Source: Chryseobacterium sp. CH25 (GTDB lineage: Bacteria; Bacteroidota; Bacteroidia; Flavobacteriales; Weeksellaceae). From it: DNA of 64,000 bases. Positions 28,589-37,680 of this stretch are shown one piece after another. Position 1 is the stretch's first letter. The number at the start of each line of letters is the position of its first letter. A program made the translations under genes and the position numbers. The notes under the pieces were generated by a model. The model searched no databases, was not told the origin of the DNA, and was given only the letters and a program-made list of their open reading frames with translations. The DNA is taken from positions 193,501-257,500 of the forward strand of contig NZ_NRQT01000002.1 of the NCBI RefSeq assembly GCF_004119455.1. Direction: 5' to 3'.

Positions 28589-28710
28589 GATATCAGATGT
28601 CAGACACAAGATGTCAGACTATGGCACTCTAAGAATTTTATAATCCTTGAATTTGGAATGAAGATTTCGTCTGAAATCTGAAATCTGAAATCTAAAATCT
28701 AAAAAAAATT
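28589..28710 (+). repeat. Degenerate palindrome in the rpoB-rpoC spacer
   Basis: The left arm repeats AGATGTCAGAC twice (28596-28606 and 28609-28619). The right arm repeats GAAATCT four times with small changes (about 28669-28700, TCTGAAATCTGAAATCTG-like). The arms can pair as CAGATGTCAGAC against GTCTGAAATCTG. There is no T run, so the operon is probably not interrupted. Confidence 0.55.
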
Positions 28711-31700
28711 ATGTCAAATAAAAATAAATCAAGTAGATTTAATAAAATAACCATCGGTTTAGCTTCACCTGAGTCTATTTTACAGGACTCAAGAGGAGAG
28801 GTTTTAAAACCGGAAACTATTAACTACAGAACTCACAAGCCTGAAAGAGACGGGCTATTCTGTGAGAAAATCTTTGGTCCTGTAAAGGATTACGAATGTG
28901 CTTGTGGTAAATACAAGAGAATTCGTTACAAAGGGATCGTTTGTGACCGTTGTGGAGTAGAAGTTACTGAGAAAAAAGTAAGAAGAGAGAGAATCGGGCA
29001 CATCAACCTTGTAGTTCCAATTGCACACATCTGGTATTTCCGTTCATTACCAAACAAAATCGGATACCTTCTTGGAATTCCTTCTAAGAAATTAGATATG
29101 ATCATCTACTACGAAAGATATGTAGTGATTCAACAAGGTATTGCTAAGAAATTAGACGGTTCTGATTTCGAGAACATGGAATTCCTTACAGAAGAAGAGT
29201 ACCTTGACATTATGGAAACTCTTCCTGTAGAAAACCAATATCTTGACGATTCTGATCCAAACAAATTCATCGCTAAAATGGGTGCTGAAGCTGTTGAGGA
29301 ATTATTAAAAAGAATTGATCTTGATTCATTGTCTTTCGACTTAAGACATAAAGCTCACAACGAAGGTTCTAAGCAAAGAAGAACTGAAGCTCTTAAAAGA
29401 TTGAACGTTGTAGAAGCATTAAGAGGTGCTAATACAAGAATGATCAACAGACCAGAGTGGATGATCATGCGTGTTCTTCCAGTTATCCCACCAGAACTAA
29501 GACCATTGGTTCCATTGGATGGAGGACGTTTCGCAACTTCTGACTTAAATGACCTTTATAGAAGAGTTATCATCAGAAATAACCGTTTGAAGAGATTATT
29601 GGAGATCAAAGCTCCTGAAGTAATCTTGAGAAACGAGAAGCGTATGCTTCAGGAATCAGTAGATTCATTATTCGATAACACAAGAAAATCTTCTGCAGTA
29701 AAATCTGAATCAAACAGACCATTGAAATCACTTTCTGATTCATTGAAAGGTAAGCAAGGTCGTTTCCGTCAGAACTTACTAGGGAAAAGGGTTGACTACT
29801 CTGCGCGTTCGGTAATTGTTGTAGGTCCAAACTTACAGCTTCACGAATGTGGTATCCCTAAAGATATGGCAGCTGAACTTTACAAACCGTTCATCATTAG
29901 AAAACTAATCGAGAGAGGAATTGTAAAAACAGTAAAATCTGCAAAGAGAATTATCGATAGAAAAGAACCAGTAGTTTATGATATCCTAGAAAACGTGATG
30001 AAAGGTCACCCGGTACTATTGAACAGGGCACCTACTCTTCACAGACTTGGTATTCAGGCTTTCCAACCTAAGATGATCGAAGGTAAAGCTATCCAACTAC
30101 ACCCGTTAGTAACAACAGCATTCAACGCCGATTTCGATGGTGACCAGATGGCGGTACACTTACCGTTAGGACCAGAAGCGATCCTTGAAGCTCAGTTATT
30201 AATGCTAGGTTCTCAAAACATCTTGAACCCTGCAAACGGTTCTCCAATTACAGTACCATCTCAGGACATGGTTCTTGGTCTTTATTTCATGACTAAAGAA
30301 TTAAGCTCTACAGAAGAGATGAAAGTAAAAGGTGAAGGTCTTGCATTCTATTCTCCTGAAGAAGCGGAAATCGCTTATGCAGAAGGTAGAGTTTCATTAA
30401 ATGCTAAGGTAAGATGTAGACTACCAGTTAAAGAAGACGGTGTAATCGTAACAAGATTGATCGAAACTTCTGTAGGTAGAATCTTATTCAACCAAATTGT
30501 ACCTAAGCAGGTAGGATATATCAATGAACTTCTTACTAAGAAATCATTGAGAAACGTTATCGGTAAGATCCTTGCTGATACAGATTTCCCTACAACTGTG
30601 AAGTTCCTTGATGCAATGAAAGATCTAGGGTATTCAAACGCATTCAAAGGAGGTCTGTCATTCTCTCTTGGAGATATCGTAGTACCTGTGGAGAAAAAGC
30701 AGATGATTGCTACTTCAATTGAAACTGTAGACGAAATTAGAGCTAACTATAACATGGGTCTAATTACCGATACAGAACGTTATAACCAGGTAATCGACGT
30801 TTGGACTAATACCAACGCTGGATTAACTGAAATGATCATGAGCAGAATGAAAACTGACCAAGGTGGTTTCAACTCTGTATACATGATGCTTGACTCTGGG
30901 GCGAGGGGTTCTAAGGAACAGATCCGTCAGTTATCAGGGATGAGAGGTTTGATGGCGAAACCGCAAAAAGCTGGTTCTACCGGTGCGGAGATCATCGAAA
31001 ACCCGATCCTTGCAAACTTTAAGGAAGGTCTTTCCATCTTAGAGTACTTTATCTCTACCCACGGTGCTCGTAAGGGTCTTGCGGATACCGCTCTTAAAAC
31101 TGCCGATGCTGGTTACCTAACCAGAAGATTGGTAGACGTTGCACAGGACGTTATCGTTACAGAAGATGACTGTGGAACTTTAAGAGGAACAGAAGTTACT
31201 GCACTTAAGAAAAATGACGAGATCGTTGAAAAAATCTCTGAAAGAATCTTAGGTAGAGTATCTCTTCACAATATTTATGATCCTGAAAGTGATGAATTAA
31301 TCGCTGAAGCTGACCAAGTAATTACTGAGCAATTAGCTAAGAAAATTGAGGCAGCAGGATTAGAAGCTGTTGAAGTACGTTCACCACTTACTTGTGAAGC
31401 TAAAAAAGGTATCTGTGCGAAATGTTACGGTAGAAACTTAGCAACAGGTAAGATGATTCACATGGGTGAGGCAGTAGGAGTTATCGGTGCACAGTCAATT
31501 GGGGAACCAGGAACTCAGCTTACGTTGAGAACCTTCCACCAAGGGGGTACCGCAGGTAACGTTTCTGAAAACCCATCTATCGTTGCAAGAAGAGATGGTA
31601 TCGTAGAAATGGATGAAGTAAGAACAATTACTTCTGAAGATGAAAACGGTAATACAGCTGAGGTTGTAGTTTCCCGTTCAACAGAATTCAGATTAGTTGC

Positions 31701-32976
31701 TGATAATGAGTCTAGAACTCCATTAATGGTAGCTAACGTACCTTACGGATCTATATTATCTGTGAAACCAGGTGATAAAGTGAAGAAAGGAGATACAATC
31801 TGTAGATGGGATCCGTATAACGCAGTAATTATTGCTGAAACTTCAGGTAAGGTAGAATACGAGGATATCATCCAGGGTATTTCATTCCAACTTGAAATTG
31901 ACGAACAGACAGGATTTGAAGAGAAAGTAATCTCTGAATCTAGAAATAAGAAAGCCGTACCTACCCTGAAGGTGGTAGACTCTAAAGGAGTTGAGCAAAA
32001 AGCTTACAACTTACCGGTAGGAGCCCACTTAATGGTAAACGATGGTGAGAAAATTAAGGCTGGTAAAGTCCTAATCAAGATCCCAAGAAAATCTGCAAAA
32101 GCAGGGGATATCACCGGAGGTCTTCCGAGAGTTACCGAATTATTCGAAGCAAGAAACCCTTCAAACCCAGCGGTTGTTACTGAAATCGACGGGGTAGTTT
32201 CTTACGGAAAAATTAAGAGAGGTAACCGTGAACTTATCGTTGAAGCTAAAACTGGAGAAAGAAAAATTTACTTAGTTAAATTATCTAACCAGATCTTAGT
32301 ACAGGAGAATGACTTCGTGAGAGCTGGTTCGCCACTTTCTGACGGATCAATTACTCCAGACGATATCTTAAGAATTAAAGGTCCAACAGCTGTTCAGGAA
32401 TACTTAGTAAATGAGATCCAGGAAGTTTACCGTCTACAGGGGGTAAAAATCGACGACAAGCACTTCGAAATCATCGTAAGACAGATGATGACAAAAGTAT
32501 CTATCGTAGATGGAGGTGATACTCAATTCCTTGAAGGAGCTCTTGAACACAAGTATGATTTCCTAGAAGAGAACAACAGAGTATTCGGTCTTAAAGTAGT
32601 TGTAGATGCTGGTGATTCTAAAGAATTTATGCCAGGTCAGATGATTACTGCAAGAGAATTAAGAGATGAAAACTCTAAATTGAGACGTGAAGATCAAAGT
32701 TTAGTAGAAGTAAGAGAAGCTCTTCCTGCTACAGCAACTCCTGTATTACAAGGTATTACAAGAGCGGCACTTCAAACGAAATCGTTCATGTCTGCAGCAT
32801 CGTTCCAGGAAACAACTAAAGTTCTTAACGAAGCAGCAGTTGCTGGTAAGATCGATGATCTTAACGGTCTTAAAGAAAATGTAATTGTAGGACACAGAAT
32901 TCCTGCAGGTACAGGTCTTAAAGAGTATCAGAATGTTATCGTAGGTTCTAAGAAAGAATTCGAAGACCTTAACTAA
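28711..32976 (+). CDS. rpoC: RNA polymerase beta' subunit
   Basis: A 1421-residue subunit. It has the N-terminal zinc finger ([20 protein letters not shown]), the active-site Mg motif [12 protein letters not shown], a trigger loop and bridge helix region, and the second zinc site ([15 protein letters not shown] type: C-GTL and [12 protein letters not shown]). The length is normal for the phylum. It follows rpoB and precedes a DUF3467 gene. Confidence 0.99.
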   Translation: MSNKNKSSRFNKITIGLASPESILQDSRGEVLKPETINYRTHKPERDGLFCEKIFGPVKDYECACGKYKRIRYKGIVCDRCGVEVTEKKVRRERIGHINLVVPIAHIWYFRSLPNKIGYLLGIPSKKLDMIIYYERYVVIQQGIAKKLDGSDFENMEFLTEEEYLDIMETLPVENQYLDDSDPNKFIAKMGAEAVEELLKRIDLDSLSFDLRHKAHNEGSKQRRTEALKRLNVVEALRGANTRMINRPEWMIMRVLPVIPPELRPLVPLDGGRFATSDLNDLYRRVIIRNNRLKRLLEIKAPEVILRNEKRMLQESVDSLFDNTRKSSAVKSESNRPLKSLSDSLKGKQGRFRQNLLGKRVDYSARSVIVVGPNLQLHECGIPKDMAAELYKPFIIRKLIERGIVKTVKSAKRIIDRKEPVVYDILENVMKGHPVLLNRAPTLHRLGIQAFQPKMIEGKAIQLHPLVTTAFNADFDGDQMAVHLPLGPEAILEAQLLMLGSQNILNPANGSPITVPSQDMVLGLYFMTKELSSTEEMKVKGEGLAFYSPEEAEIAYAEGRVSLNAKVRCRLPVKEDGVIVTRLIETSVGRILFNQIVPKQVGYINELLTKKSLRNVIGKILADTDFPTTVKFLDAMKDLGYSNAFKGGLSFSLGDIVVPVEKKQMIATSIETVDEIRANYNMGLITDTERYNQVIDVWTNTNAGLTEMIMSRMKTDQGGFNSVYMMLDSGARGSKEQIRQLSGMRGLMAKPQKAGSTGAEIIENPILANFKEGLSILEYFISTHGARKGLADTALKTADAGYLTRRLVDVAQDVIVTEDDCGTLRGTEVTALKKNDEIVEKISERILGRVSLHNIYDPESDELIAEADQVITEQLAKKIEAAGLEAVEVRSPLTCEAKKGICAKCYGRNLATGKMIHMGEAVGVIGAQSIGEPGTQLTLRTFHQGGTAGNVSENPSIVARRDGIVEMDEVRTITSEDENGNTAEVVVSRSTEFRLVADNESRTPLMVANVPYGSILSVKPGDKVKKGDTICRWDPYNAVIIAETSGKVEYEDIIQGISFQLEIDEQTGFEEKVISESRNKKAVPTLKVVDSKGVEQKAYNLPVGAHLMVNDGEKIKAGKVLIKIPRKSAKAGDITGGLPRVTELFEARNPSNPAVVTEIDGVVSYGKIKRGNRELIVEAKTGERKIYLVKLSNQILVQENDFVRAGSPLSDGSITPDDILRIKGPTAVQEYLVNEIQEVYRLQGVKIDDKHFEIIVRQMMTKVSIVDGGDTQFLEGALEHKYDFLEENNRVFGLKVVVDAGDSKEFMPGQMITARELRDENSKLRREDQSLVEVREALPATATPVLQGITRAALQTKSFMSAASFQETTKVLNEAAVAGKIDDLNGLKENVIVGHRIPAGTGLKEYQNVIVGSKKEFEDLN

Positions 32977-32983
32977 ATTTAAT

Positions 32984-33044
32984 GATTTGAAATTTGGGAT
33001 TTGAAATTATTTTTATATTTTCACAATCTCAAATTTCGAATTTT
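32984..33044 (+). repeat. Near-palindrome in the rpoC-DUF3467 spacer
   Basis: GATTTGAAATTTGGGATT (32984-33001) and AATCTCAAATTTCGAATT (33025-33042) are inverted repeats with two mismatches, both compatible with G-U pairing in RNA. The loop is about 23 bases. No T run follows. Confidence 0.6.
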
Positions 33045-33063
33045 AAAAACATAATTTATAACA

Positions 33064-33369
33064 ATGGACAACAATCAAAATCCACAAGACGGAAACATCA
33101 ACATCGAATTAAACGAAATGGTAGCTGCTGGTATCTATGCTAACTTAGCTCTAGTAAACCACTCTCCATCTGAATTTGTAGTAGACTTTATTCAGTTGAT
33201 GCCAGGTGTTCAGCAGGCTAAAGTAAGATCAAGAGTAATTCTTGCTCCACTTCACGCTAAAAGAGTATTAAGTGCTCTTCAACAGAACATCGCTAACTAC
33301 GAGCAGCAGTTCGGAGAAATCAAAGAAGTTGAGCCTTTCGTATTAGGAGGAAACAACGTACAAGCTTAA
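33064..33369 (+). CDS. DUF3467 protein
   Basis: A 101-residue protein of the DUF3467 family, which is commonly found next to rpoC in Bacteroidota. It has the conserved GIYANLALVNHSPSEFVVDF and the core VRSRVILAPLHAKRVLSALQ. No catalytic residues are known to me; the conserved linkage to RNA polymerase genes suggests a role in transcription. It ends the operon, and a terminator starts 22 bp later. Confidence 0.9.
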   Translation: MDNNQNPQDGNINIELNEMVAAGIYANLALVNHSPSEFVVDFIQLMPGVQQAKVRSRVILAPLHAKRVLSALQQNIANYEQQFGEIKEVEPFVLGGNNVQA

Positions 33370-33391
33370 GATTTTTCTTACAATAAATAAG

Positions 33392-33422
33392 AATGCCCTG
33401 GTTTTTACCAGGGCATTTTTTT
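33392..33422 (+). terminator. Terminator of the rpoBC operon
   Basis: Stem TGCCCTGGT / ACCAGGGCA with loop TTTT, followed by seven Ts. Confidence 0.9.
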
Positions 33423-33771
33423 ATGGAATATCTTGTACTTCTGAAACTTTGGGGGGCTAGATAGGAAATTATTTAAAAAAATAGGTCCCGATTGGTTAGG
33501 GTTATACTCTTTTACTGTTAAAATAAGATGAGGTAATTGACTGATTATTTTAGTACTTGCATCATCTGAAAGCAAAATTAATTCACTAAAGTGTTGTCTT
33601 TTTATATACGGTTGCATTTTCTATAATTATGTCTTTAAAATAGGGGTATAAAATGCTTAAAATTAAATCTCATTGAGTTTTATTGATTTTAAATATAAAT
33701 TAAATGTATTTAGTTAATATAAGTTAAAATATTTTGTTTTTCTTAATTAAATTTACAAAAAAATATAAAGA
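33423..33771. other. Non-coding spacer
   Basis: About 350 AT-rich bases. I see no supported gene. A 70-codon frame on the minus strand (33405-33617) overlaps the terminator and has no recognisable product. The promoter of the gene at 33772 must be here, but no good -33/-7 pair is visible. Confidence 0.4.
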
Positions 33772-36621
33772 ATGAAACTCTATCCTATTGCAGCTGCTTT
33801 ACTTTGCATTAATGTATATGCTCAGCAGCAAAATAAACCTCAGGCTAATCAGAAGCACTTGCAGGAGCTTTATGCTAAATATGAGAAAGATATTAAAAAG
33901 GCCCGTAAGAATGCAAAATTGATGGGAACACCTCCGGATTTGTATAACGAGGAGGATTATAAAAGAACGATGGATCCTGTTACGGGAAATGTTAATTTTG
34001 AAAAATTGGCAAAGGTAAATAAGGATATTTTGACGGGTACGTATAAAGCTGCTCAGCCAATGTCTTTTATTACAGGACAACAGGGATCTGCTGTTGGAAA
34101 AATAATCAATGAACCATGGATTGAAAGAGGTCCTTATAATGTAGGGGGTAGAACAAGAGCAATAATGTATGATCCAAATGATCCTACAGGTAAAAGAGTT
34201 TTTGCAGGTGGAGTTTCAGGTGGACTTTGGGTGAATCAGGACCCTTCAGTCAGTACAAATGAATGGCAGCCACTGAGCACATTTTGGGCTAATACTTCTG
34301 TAGTATGTATTACCTATGATCCAGTCAATCCACAAACATTTTATGTAGGTACAGGAGAAGCCGCAACAAGTGATGTGGTAGGTTCTGGGATTTGGAAAAC
34401 TACAGATGCCGGTGCTACATGGACTCAGATTTTTACTGTTCCGGTTACTTATGCATCTAATGGAGTAAGAAATGGAAATTTTTATATTAATGATATTAAA
34501 GTAAGAAATAACAACGGTGTTTCAGAAATATATGCAGGAGTAAGCGGTTCTTATGTTGGAATATCATTTAATGACGGATGGCAGGGACTAAGCCAGGCTG
34601 GATTATATAAATCAGTAGATGGTGGAACTACCTTTACCAAGAATGCCAATCTGTTGGCAATGAATACTACAACAGGTGTAACCAGTACAACAGGATATTC
34701 TATCCAGCAAATAGAAATAGCTGCAGATAATTCTGTCTGGATTTCTACAAGGAGCTCTAGATTTTCAAATATAGATTCAGGAGGAAGGATCTTCAAATCT
34801 ACAGATGGAAATACTTTCAATCAGATTTATAATGTAGGGAGTAGTGGTTCAAGAGTAAACTTCACCCTTTCAAAAACGGATGCTAATAAAGGCTATGCTT
34901 TTATGCAGGGGGTAGGGACTGGAGAGCCTATCAGGATTGTAAAAACAGCTGATGGTGGAACTACATGGCAGTCTACCTCTGATGTGCCACAGGTGATTAA
35001 ATTACCTAAAGCTACAGATACCAGTATCCCAACCAATGATTTTACAAGAGGGCAGTCTTTTTATGATTTGGTTATAGCTGCAGATCCACTGAATGATAAT
35101 ACGTTGTATATTGGAGGTATTGATTTATTTAAATCTATAGATGGAGGTGTTAACTGGTCACAGATTTCAAAATGGTCCAATAATAATGCTATGGCTAATT
35201 TGGCTGTTTCTACAGTACATGCCGATCAGCATGCCATAGTGTTTAATCCATTCAATAATTACAATACTGGCCAAATGATGTTTGGAAATGACGGCGGTGT
35301 CTTCTTTGCAGCGAATAAAGAAAATATCGGAGTTGTAGGGGGTATGGTAGCAAGAAATACAAGATATAATGTAACCCAGTTCTACGGAGCTGTATTAAAT
35401 CCTACAAAAGCTCCTGCGAATGAAGAGTTGCTGGCAGGAGCGCAAGACAATGGTTCATGGTGGCTGTATGGAGTGCCACAACCTAATAATTTCCTTACTA
35501 TGGCGGCTGCTACAGGAGGAGACGGAATGTATCCTGAGTATGATGATCAGGATTTGTATGAAATTTCAAGCTATACCAATAACAACCATTATTTGCTGAA
35601 TTCAACCCCATCTGCCAATTATTTAATCTCAACTTCTGCTAACAGGAGTATGGGGCATTTCGTAAACGAAATTGCATTGGACAGAATGAATGATGTTTTC
35701 TATTCTTATCGTTCAGGGCTTACGCTTTTCAGAACAACGGGGCTTAGCAGTACTGCAACAACATTCACCAATGATCAGGTTAATGTAGGAACAGCACAGA
35801 GTGGTGAACAGATTTCATGGCTTAAAATCTCTCCTCATACAACGGCATCTTCTACACTTTTTGTAGGAACTAACCTTGGCAGACTTTTCAAAATTACCAA
35901 CGCAAATACAACATCATATACATCTGCAGTATTAACATCACCTGCTGTAGGGACTATTTCAGATATAGAATTTGGAGCTAATGAAAATGAGATTTTATTA
36001 ACATTATCTAATTATAATCAGATTAGTGTATTCTATTCAACAGATGGCGGAACAACATGGCAAAATAAAGAAGGTAATCTGCCGGATATGCCGGTAAGAA
36101 CTATTCTTAGAAATCCGGATGATCCTAATGAAGTATTAGTAGGTACTGAATTGGGAGTATGGGGAACCGCAAATTTCCTTTCCGGAACACCTACATGGTC
36201 ATCAGTAACAGGGAATATCGGGAATGTAAGAGTAACAAATCTGGATTACAGACCTTCTACAAAAACTGTTTTGGTTTCTACGTATGGAAGAGGAGCCTGG
36301 ACAACACAAAATACTAATACTTCGCTGTCAACTTCAGAAACATCAGCAGTATCCCCAAGAACTGTGAATAGGGTGTACCCTAATCCATCCAAAGGAATTG
36401 CTCGTTTAAGATTTAATAATGCCAATCATACTACTGTAAATATCAGCATATTTGATAAGGCTGGAAGACTGGTATACAGCAAGAAAAATGTAAAGTCTGA
36501 TGAAGAATTTGGTCAGAAAATGACACCGGGAACTTATATTTTAAAAGCTGAAGATAAAGGAGAAGTCATATTTAGCGGTAACTTCCTGGTAATCGGACGT
36601 ACCGGAGGTGATGATGATTAA
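33772..36621 (+). CDS. Secreted BNR-repeat (sialidase/Vps10-like propeller) protein with T9SS sorting domain
   Basis: A 949-residue protein. The signal peptide ends near VYAQQ (residue 19). Several Asp-box (BNR) motifs follow: TTDAGATWTQIF, SVDGGTTFTKNA, STDGNTFNQI, TADGGTTWQST, SIDGGVNWSQI, STDGGTTWQNK. They indicate a beta-propeller like the Vps10/photosystem-stability type. The C-terminal T9SS type A domain starts near VNRVYPNPSKGIARLRF and continues to GTYILKAEDKGEV. The substrate is unknown; no sialidase catalytic FRIP motif is seen. It has a distant relative at 47313 with the same plan. The next gene overlaps its 3' end. Confidence 0.85.
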   Translation: MKLYPIAAALLCINVYAQQQNKPQANQKHLQELYAKYEKDIKKARKNAKLMGTPPDLYNEEDYKRTMDPVTGNVNFEKLAKVNKDILTGTYKAAQPMSFITGQQGSAVGKIINEPWIERGPYNVGGRTRAIMYDPNDPTGKRVFAGGVSGGLWVNQDPSVSTNEWQPLSTFWANTSVVCITYDPVNPQTFYVGTGEAATSDVVGSGIWKTTDAGATWTQIFTVPVTYASNGVRNGNFYINDIKVRNNNGVSEIYAGVSGSYVGISFNDGWQGLSQAGLYKSVDGGTTFTKNANLLAMNTTTGVTSTTGYSIQQIEIAADNSVWISTRSSRFSNIDSGGRIFKSTDGNTFNQIYNVGSSGSRVNFTLSKTDANKGYAFMQGVGTGEPIRIVKTADGGTTWQSTSDVPQVIKLPKATDTSIPTNDFTRGQSFYDLVIAADPLNDNTLYIGGIDLFKSIDGGVNWSQISKWSNNNAMANLAVSTVHADQHAIVFNPFNNYNTGQMMFGNDGGVFFAANKENIGVVGGMVARNTRYNVTQFYGAVLNPTKAPANEELLAGAQDNGSWWLYGVPQPNNFLTMAAATGGDGMYPEYDDQDLYEISSYTNNNHYLLNSTPSANYLISTSANRSMGHFVNEIALDRMNDVFYSYRSGLTLFRTTGLSSTATTFTNDQVNVGTAQSGEQISWLKISPHTTASSTLFVGTNLGRLFKITNANTTSYTSAVLTSPAVGTISDIEFGANENEILLTLSNYNQISVFYSTDGGTTWQNKEGNLPDMPVRTILRNPDDPNEVLVGTELGVWGTANFLSGTPTWSSVTGNIGNVRVTNLDYRPSTKTVLVSTYGRGAWTTQNTNTSLSTSETSAVSPRTVNRVYPNPSKGIARLRFNNANHTTVNISIFDKAGRLVYSKKNVKSDEEFGQKMTPGTYILKAEDKGEVIFSGNFLVIGRTGGDDD

Positions 36622-37080
36622 AAAAATGAATAATTCATTATTATTAATATTATTTTGGATACTGGCTTCCTGTGGAATGCCAGTATCCAATTTTCAGGAT
36701 AAATCAGTATCCGTAATTTCTGCTGAAAAAACAGAATGGTTTGGCGGAAGAGCCGGAGTAAAAGGGGTAATGTATACTGTAAAACTGAGAAAAAAAATAA
36801 TGTTGTGATAAAATCCTTTATGGCAGAAGGAACCAAAATTTCATTTAGTCAGAATATTTCAGGGAATATTATTGTAATACAAGGCAGTTTGCAGCATAAA
36901 AACAATAATGATGTTAATGCTGAAGATTTACCAGTAGGAGCTCCCGCAGAAAGTGTCAATCAGAACACTAACCCTAAAGAAAATTGGATTGAATATACTT
37001 TAAAAAACTCCAATGTATCTCGTAGAATCAGTATTCCAAAGTTTACTTCGGTAGAGACTCAGGAAGAGCTGGCCCCTTAA
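36614..37080 (+). pseudogene. Small lipoprotein, frameshifted at an A8 run
   Basis: The start overlaps the stop of the BNR gene. The signal peptide LLLILFWILASC is a lipobox, so this is a lipoprotein. The frame stops at 36808, but the protein continues in another frame to 37080 (NNVVIKSFMAEGTKISF ... ETQEELAP). The switch falls at the A8 run 36790-36797: nine As would give KLRKKNNVVIK without a break, about 155 residues in total. No known domain. It probably works with the neighbouring BNR protein. Confidence 0.65.
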
Positions 37081-37091
37081 AATATTACTCA

Positions 37092-37643
37092 TTGTTGAAT
37101 AGAAAATTATTTTTTATCTTTTTATGCATTCCGGTAATCATGTTATTTAATAATATGGCTTACAAGGTTGTTTCCCATGTAAAAAGAAAATTATATGAAC
37201 ATACCCAGTACAATATCACCCGGCATCCTTTAAAAAAATCAGAAACGATCTGCTTTACAGAAAATGATCTTGCAAAAGCCGAATGGAAGGAAGATAGAGA
37301 GTTTGTCCTTAATGGATTTTCTTATGATATTGTTCGGACGAGAACGGTTGATGGTAAGAAATTCTTTTTCTGTTATCTTGATAAGAAAGATATTATCATT
37401 AATTCATTGGTAGATCTTTCGAAAAAATTAAGCGTTAAAAAAATTAACCTGAGAACCCAGATTGACCTCCCAGGTCATAAAACAGTTTTACTTAAAACAT
37501 CCCGTTTTACCATTCTTAGTGGAAAAGAATTTCCTCTTTTTTTAATGTTGGATATAAATACAATATCCAATCACTATTACTTATTAGAAAGTACTCATTA
37601 TTTATCCATTAGTATTCCGCCTCCGGAAAGTCACTTTATCTAA
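37092..37643 (+). CDS. Unrecognised membrane-anchored protein
   Basis: A 183-residue frame. The start is uncertain: TTG codons at 37092 and 37095 give an N-terminal hydrophobic segment (KLFFIFLCIPVIMLF) that looks like a signal anchor, while the first ATG (37140) would cut it off. The remainder is soluble, basic and beta-rich, with no motif I recognise. It lies 11 bp after the lipoprotein gene and is probably in the same transcript. Confidence 0.55.
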   Translation: MLNRKLFFIFLCIPVIMLFNNMAYKVVSHVKRKLYEHTQYNITRHPLKKSETICFTENDLAKAEWKEDREFVLNGFSYDIVRTRTVDGKKFFFCYLDKKDIIINSLVDLSKKLSVKKINLRTQIDLPGHKTVLLKTSRFTILSGKEFPLFLMLDINTISNHYYLLESTHYLSISIPPPESHFI

Positions 37644-37680
37644 AGTGAATATAATATTAATGATAACTAATTTTTAAATA

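Noticed and set aside
28596..28700. Short repeated units between rpoB and rpoC considered as a CRISPR array
   Set aside because: Units are only 7-11 bases, without unique spacers of regular length, and no cas gene is in the window.
33405..33617. A 70-codon frame on the minus strand after the rpoBC terminator
   Set aside because: It overlaps the terminator hairpin, has no promoter or start context, and its translation shows no recognisable motif.
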